Shown piece by piece: positions 62,714 through 64,000 of a DNA stretch of 64,000 nucleotides. The notes below the pieces were generated by a model. It was not told where the DNA came from, searched no databases, and was given only the letters and a program-made list of their open reading frames with translations. Source of the stretch: Ectobius pallidus (lineage: Eukaryota > Arthropoda > Insecta > Blattodea > Ectobiidae); the NCBI GenBank assembly GCA_964059195.1, contig CAXKWD010000009.1, positions 148,361,890 through 148,425,889 on the forward strand. Reading direction: 5' to 3'. The number at the start of each line of letters is the position of its first letter. The stretch's first letter is position 1. The position numbers and the translations under genes were made by a program.

Positions 62714-63597
62714 TTAGGTAGAGTAAATGTACTACAATTTGACTGCAAAGCGAGGTTTGCACTTGAAATAGTTTTGGAGATACAGCTCTTCAAAGTTTGG
62801 CGACTTCCCCCCCCCCAAAATACAAAAGTACCTAATTTCAGCTGGTTTTGACCTATAGCTTCTAAGTGGCGAGTCCTACGACAAAATCTTATTTAATTAA
62901 TAAGATGTAAACTAGAATAAATTGTCTACACAGAACTGTTTCTCTAAACCAAATAGATCATGATTTAGCCTACAGGTAGGAAAAAAAAAAAACCGGACCG
63001 ACTAAAATATCTAAGTTGCTTAGCGGCATTCACAGTATAGCAGGGAATGTATTGAAATTTGTTCTACAGCCGATAAATTGCTTGAATTGAGAAATAATTT
63101 CACTTAGGCTAATTTCCATTTTTTGTGAAAACAAACGTTTCCGTTGCATCTCTTACATTTATTTACGTATCACAACGCTTGGAAATCAGCTACAAGAGTC
63201 GGTCCGCTTTTTTGTTCCCCCACCTGCCTGTACATGACTTCGAATTTTACCCTTCGAAAATGTAAAATTGAATTTTGATTGTTTTGTTGTACATTTCTAA
63301 TTTTTATTACAGGAAGGAATCATTCTATTAATTGCAGCCCTATATCAGTAAAACGAAATGTGAATATCAACCTTTAAAACTACTGTAGTTTCAACTGTTC
63401 AGTTTTGTTCATTGGCGGCGTCGGGGGCTTCCGATGAAATTGGGAAAAAATGGGGTTTTGGTCGCTTACAACATACAACATATCCAAAATTCAGAATTCC
63501 CCGATAAAATACAACTTTTCGCCAATTTCATGACTCTTAATAATTAAGGAATCGCGCACAATGTGCATTATCTTAACCTAAGACTTAACCTACCCAG
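62481..63597. other. Unassigned intron with ATT microsatellite
   Basis: (ATT/TTA)n at 62664-62716; C run at 62809; A run at 62980. Nothing else recognised. Confidence 0.4.
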
Positions 63598-63657
63598 TCC
63601 TGAACCCGGCCGGGAATCGAACCCGGGCCGCCGGAGTGGAAGGCAGGCGTGCTACCG
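63598..63657 (-). repeat. tRNA-like SINE fragment
   Basis: On the - strand: GGTAGCACGCCTGCCTTCCA CTCCGGCGGCCCGGGTTCGA TTCCCGGCCGGGTTCA, with a clear B box and T-stem but only half of a tRNA. Confidence 0.55.
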
Positions 63658-63860
63658 TATTTGTACTCTTATAATTTTTGTCGAGTAGAGGGCCGTGAAA
63701 AATTAACACTCATCATTATCTGTTGCTATAGTAACAGAAAAGCAAGGCATGCTCTGATCTCCCTATTTAAGCATGGTTTCGGGCATGGCCCTCTGGATAA
63801 ATAAGAATTATAACAAGTCATAATCGTTACCATAGCAACACGCAGTGACGTAATGACCGT
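63658..63860 (-). repeat. X-box repeat in EcR intron, copy 2
   Basis: Inverted partner of 62180-62345, with GTTGCTATAGTAAC at 63722 and GTTACCATAGCAAC at 63828. The remaining bases to 64000 hold nothing recognised. Confidence 0.65.
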
Positions 63861-64000
63861 TGCAGAAATATCTGGAAGGAGTCTCACTTTTCTACATCGA
63901 AAGATATATTAACAATGTGTCCATGTCTATTGTAGTATCTACTATTATCATCCCATGTCCTTCATAGAGATTCATGCCAAAGAGTTTTTTATGTCACATG

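Overview
This window is a piece of a large, repeat-packed insect genome. It lies inside and upstream of the 5' part of the ecdysone receptor gene (EcR, NR1H1), which is on the + strand. Only two stretches look like genuine host coding sequence. The first, 50473-50811, is the exon carrying the A-isoform-specific start of EcR: start codon at 50529, about 94 codons, then a GTAAGT donor. The second, 61932-62061, looks like the first coding exon of a B-type EcR isoform: about 43 codons, then a GTAATG donor. Both exons stop one base into a Gly codon (phase 1), so either could splice to the same downstream common exon. That exon would encode the conserved Gly-Arg-Asp/Glu-Asp-Leu-Ser stretch before the DNA-binding domain and must lie beyond 64000. 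The order A then B matches the published layout of insect EcR genes. The short compact B leader, the very long intron and the repeat mix suggest a hemimetabolous insect with a large genome, such as a cockroach or termite; this is an inference.

Region by region. 1-50 kb is presumed 5' intron or upstream DNA and consists almost entirely of mobile-element copies: hAT-type non-autonomous elements (TIRs starting C/TAGGG, several with 8-bp target duplications), Helitrons (5' TC, 3' GC hairpin plus CTAG, inserted between A and T), foldback mariners, TA-flanked MITEs, tRNA-derived SINEs, broken non-LTR retrotransposons, and a family of internally tandem repeats of about 150-170 bp units. 50.4-50.9 kb is the EcR-A exon, hemmed in on both sides by hAT copies (75 bp upstream, 65 bp downstream). 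50.9-61.7 kb is more nested repeats. 61.7-62.1 kb is a GC-rich, CpG-containing B-isoform promoter/leader/exon with a perfect CRE palindrome. 62.1-64 kb is intron with X-box-like repeats.

The most interesting element is a family of eight copies with a fixed architecture: a conserved head with a GAAGTGAAACTTC subterminal repeat, a core of degenerate A+T-rich minisatellite of very variable length, an inverted copy of the subterminal repeat, and a perfect 6-bp-stem hairpin at the other end, inserted into T runs. This fits the architecture described for non-autonomous Helentrons (DINE-1/HINE-like), but I do not recognise the family. Also notable are a near-perfect 562-bp palindrome (20141-20702), a 2-kb foldback built of 4 + 8 inverted tandem units (32450-34445), and several hAT families whose ends are littered with AGGTCA, the nuclear-receptor half-site, inside a nuclear-receptor gene. 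No rRNA, CRISPR or convincing functional tRNA gene was seen. Repeat boundaries are read by eye and are good to a few bases where TIRs and target duplications are quoted, otherwise to tens of bases.
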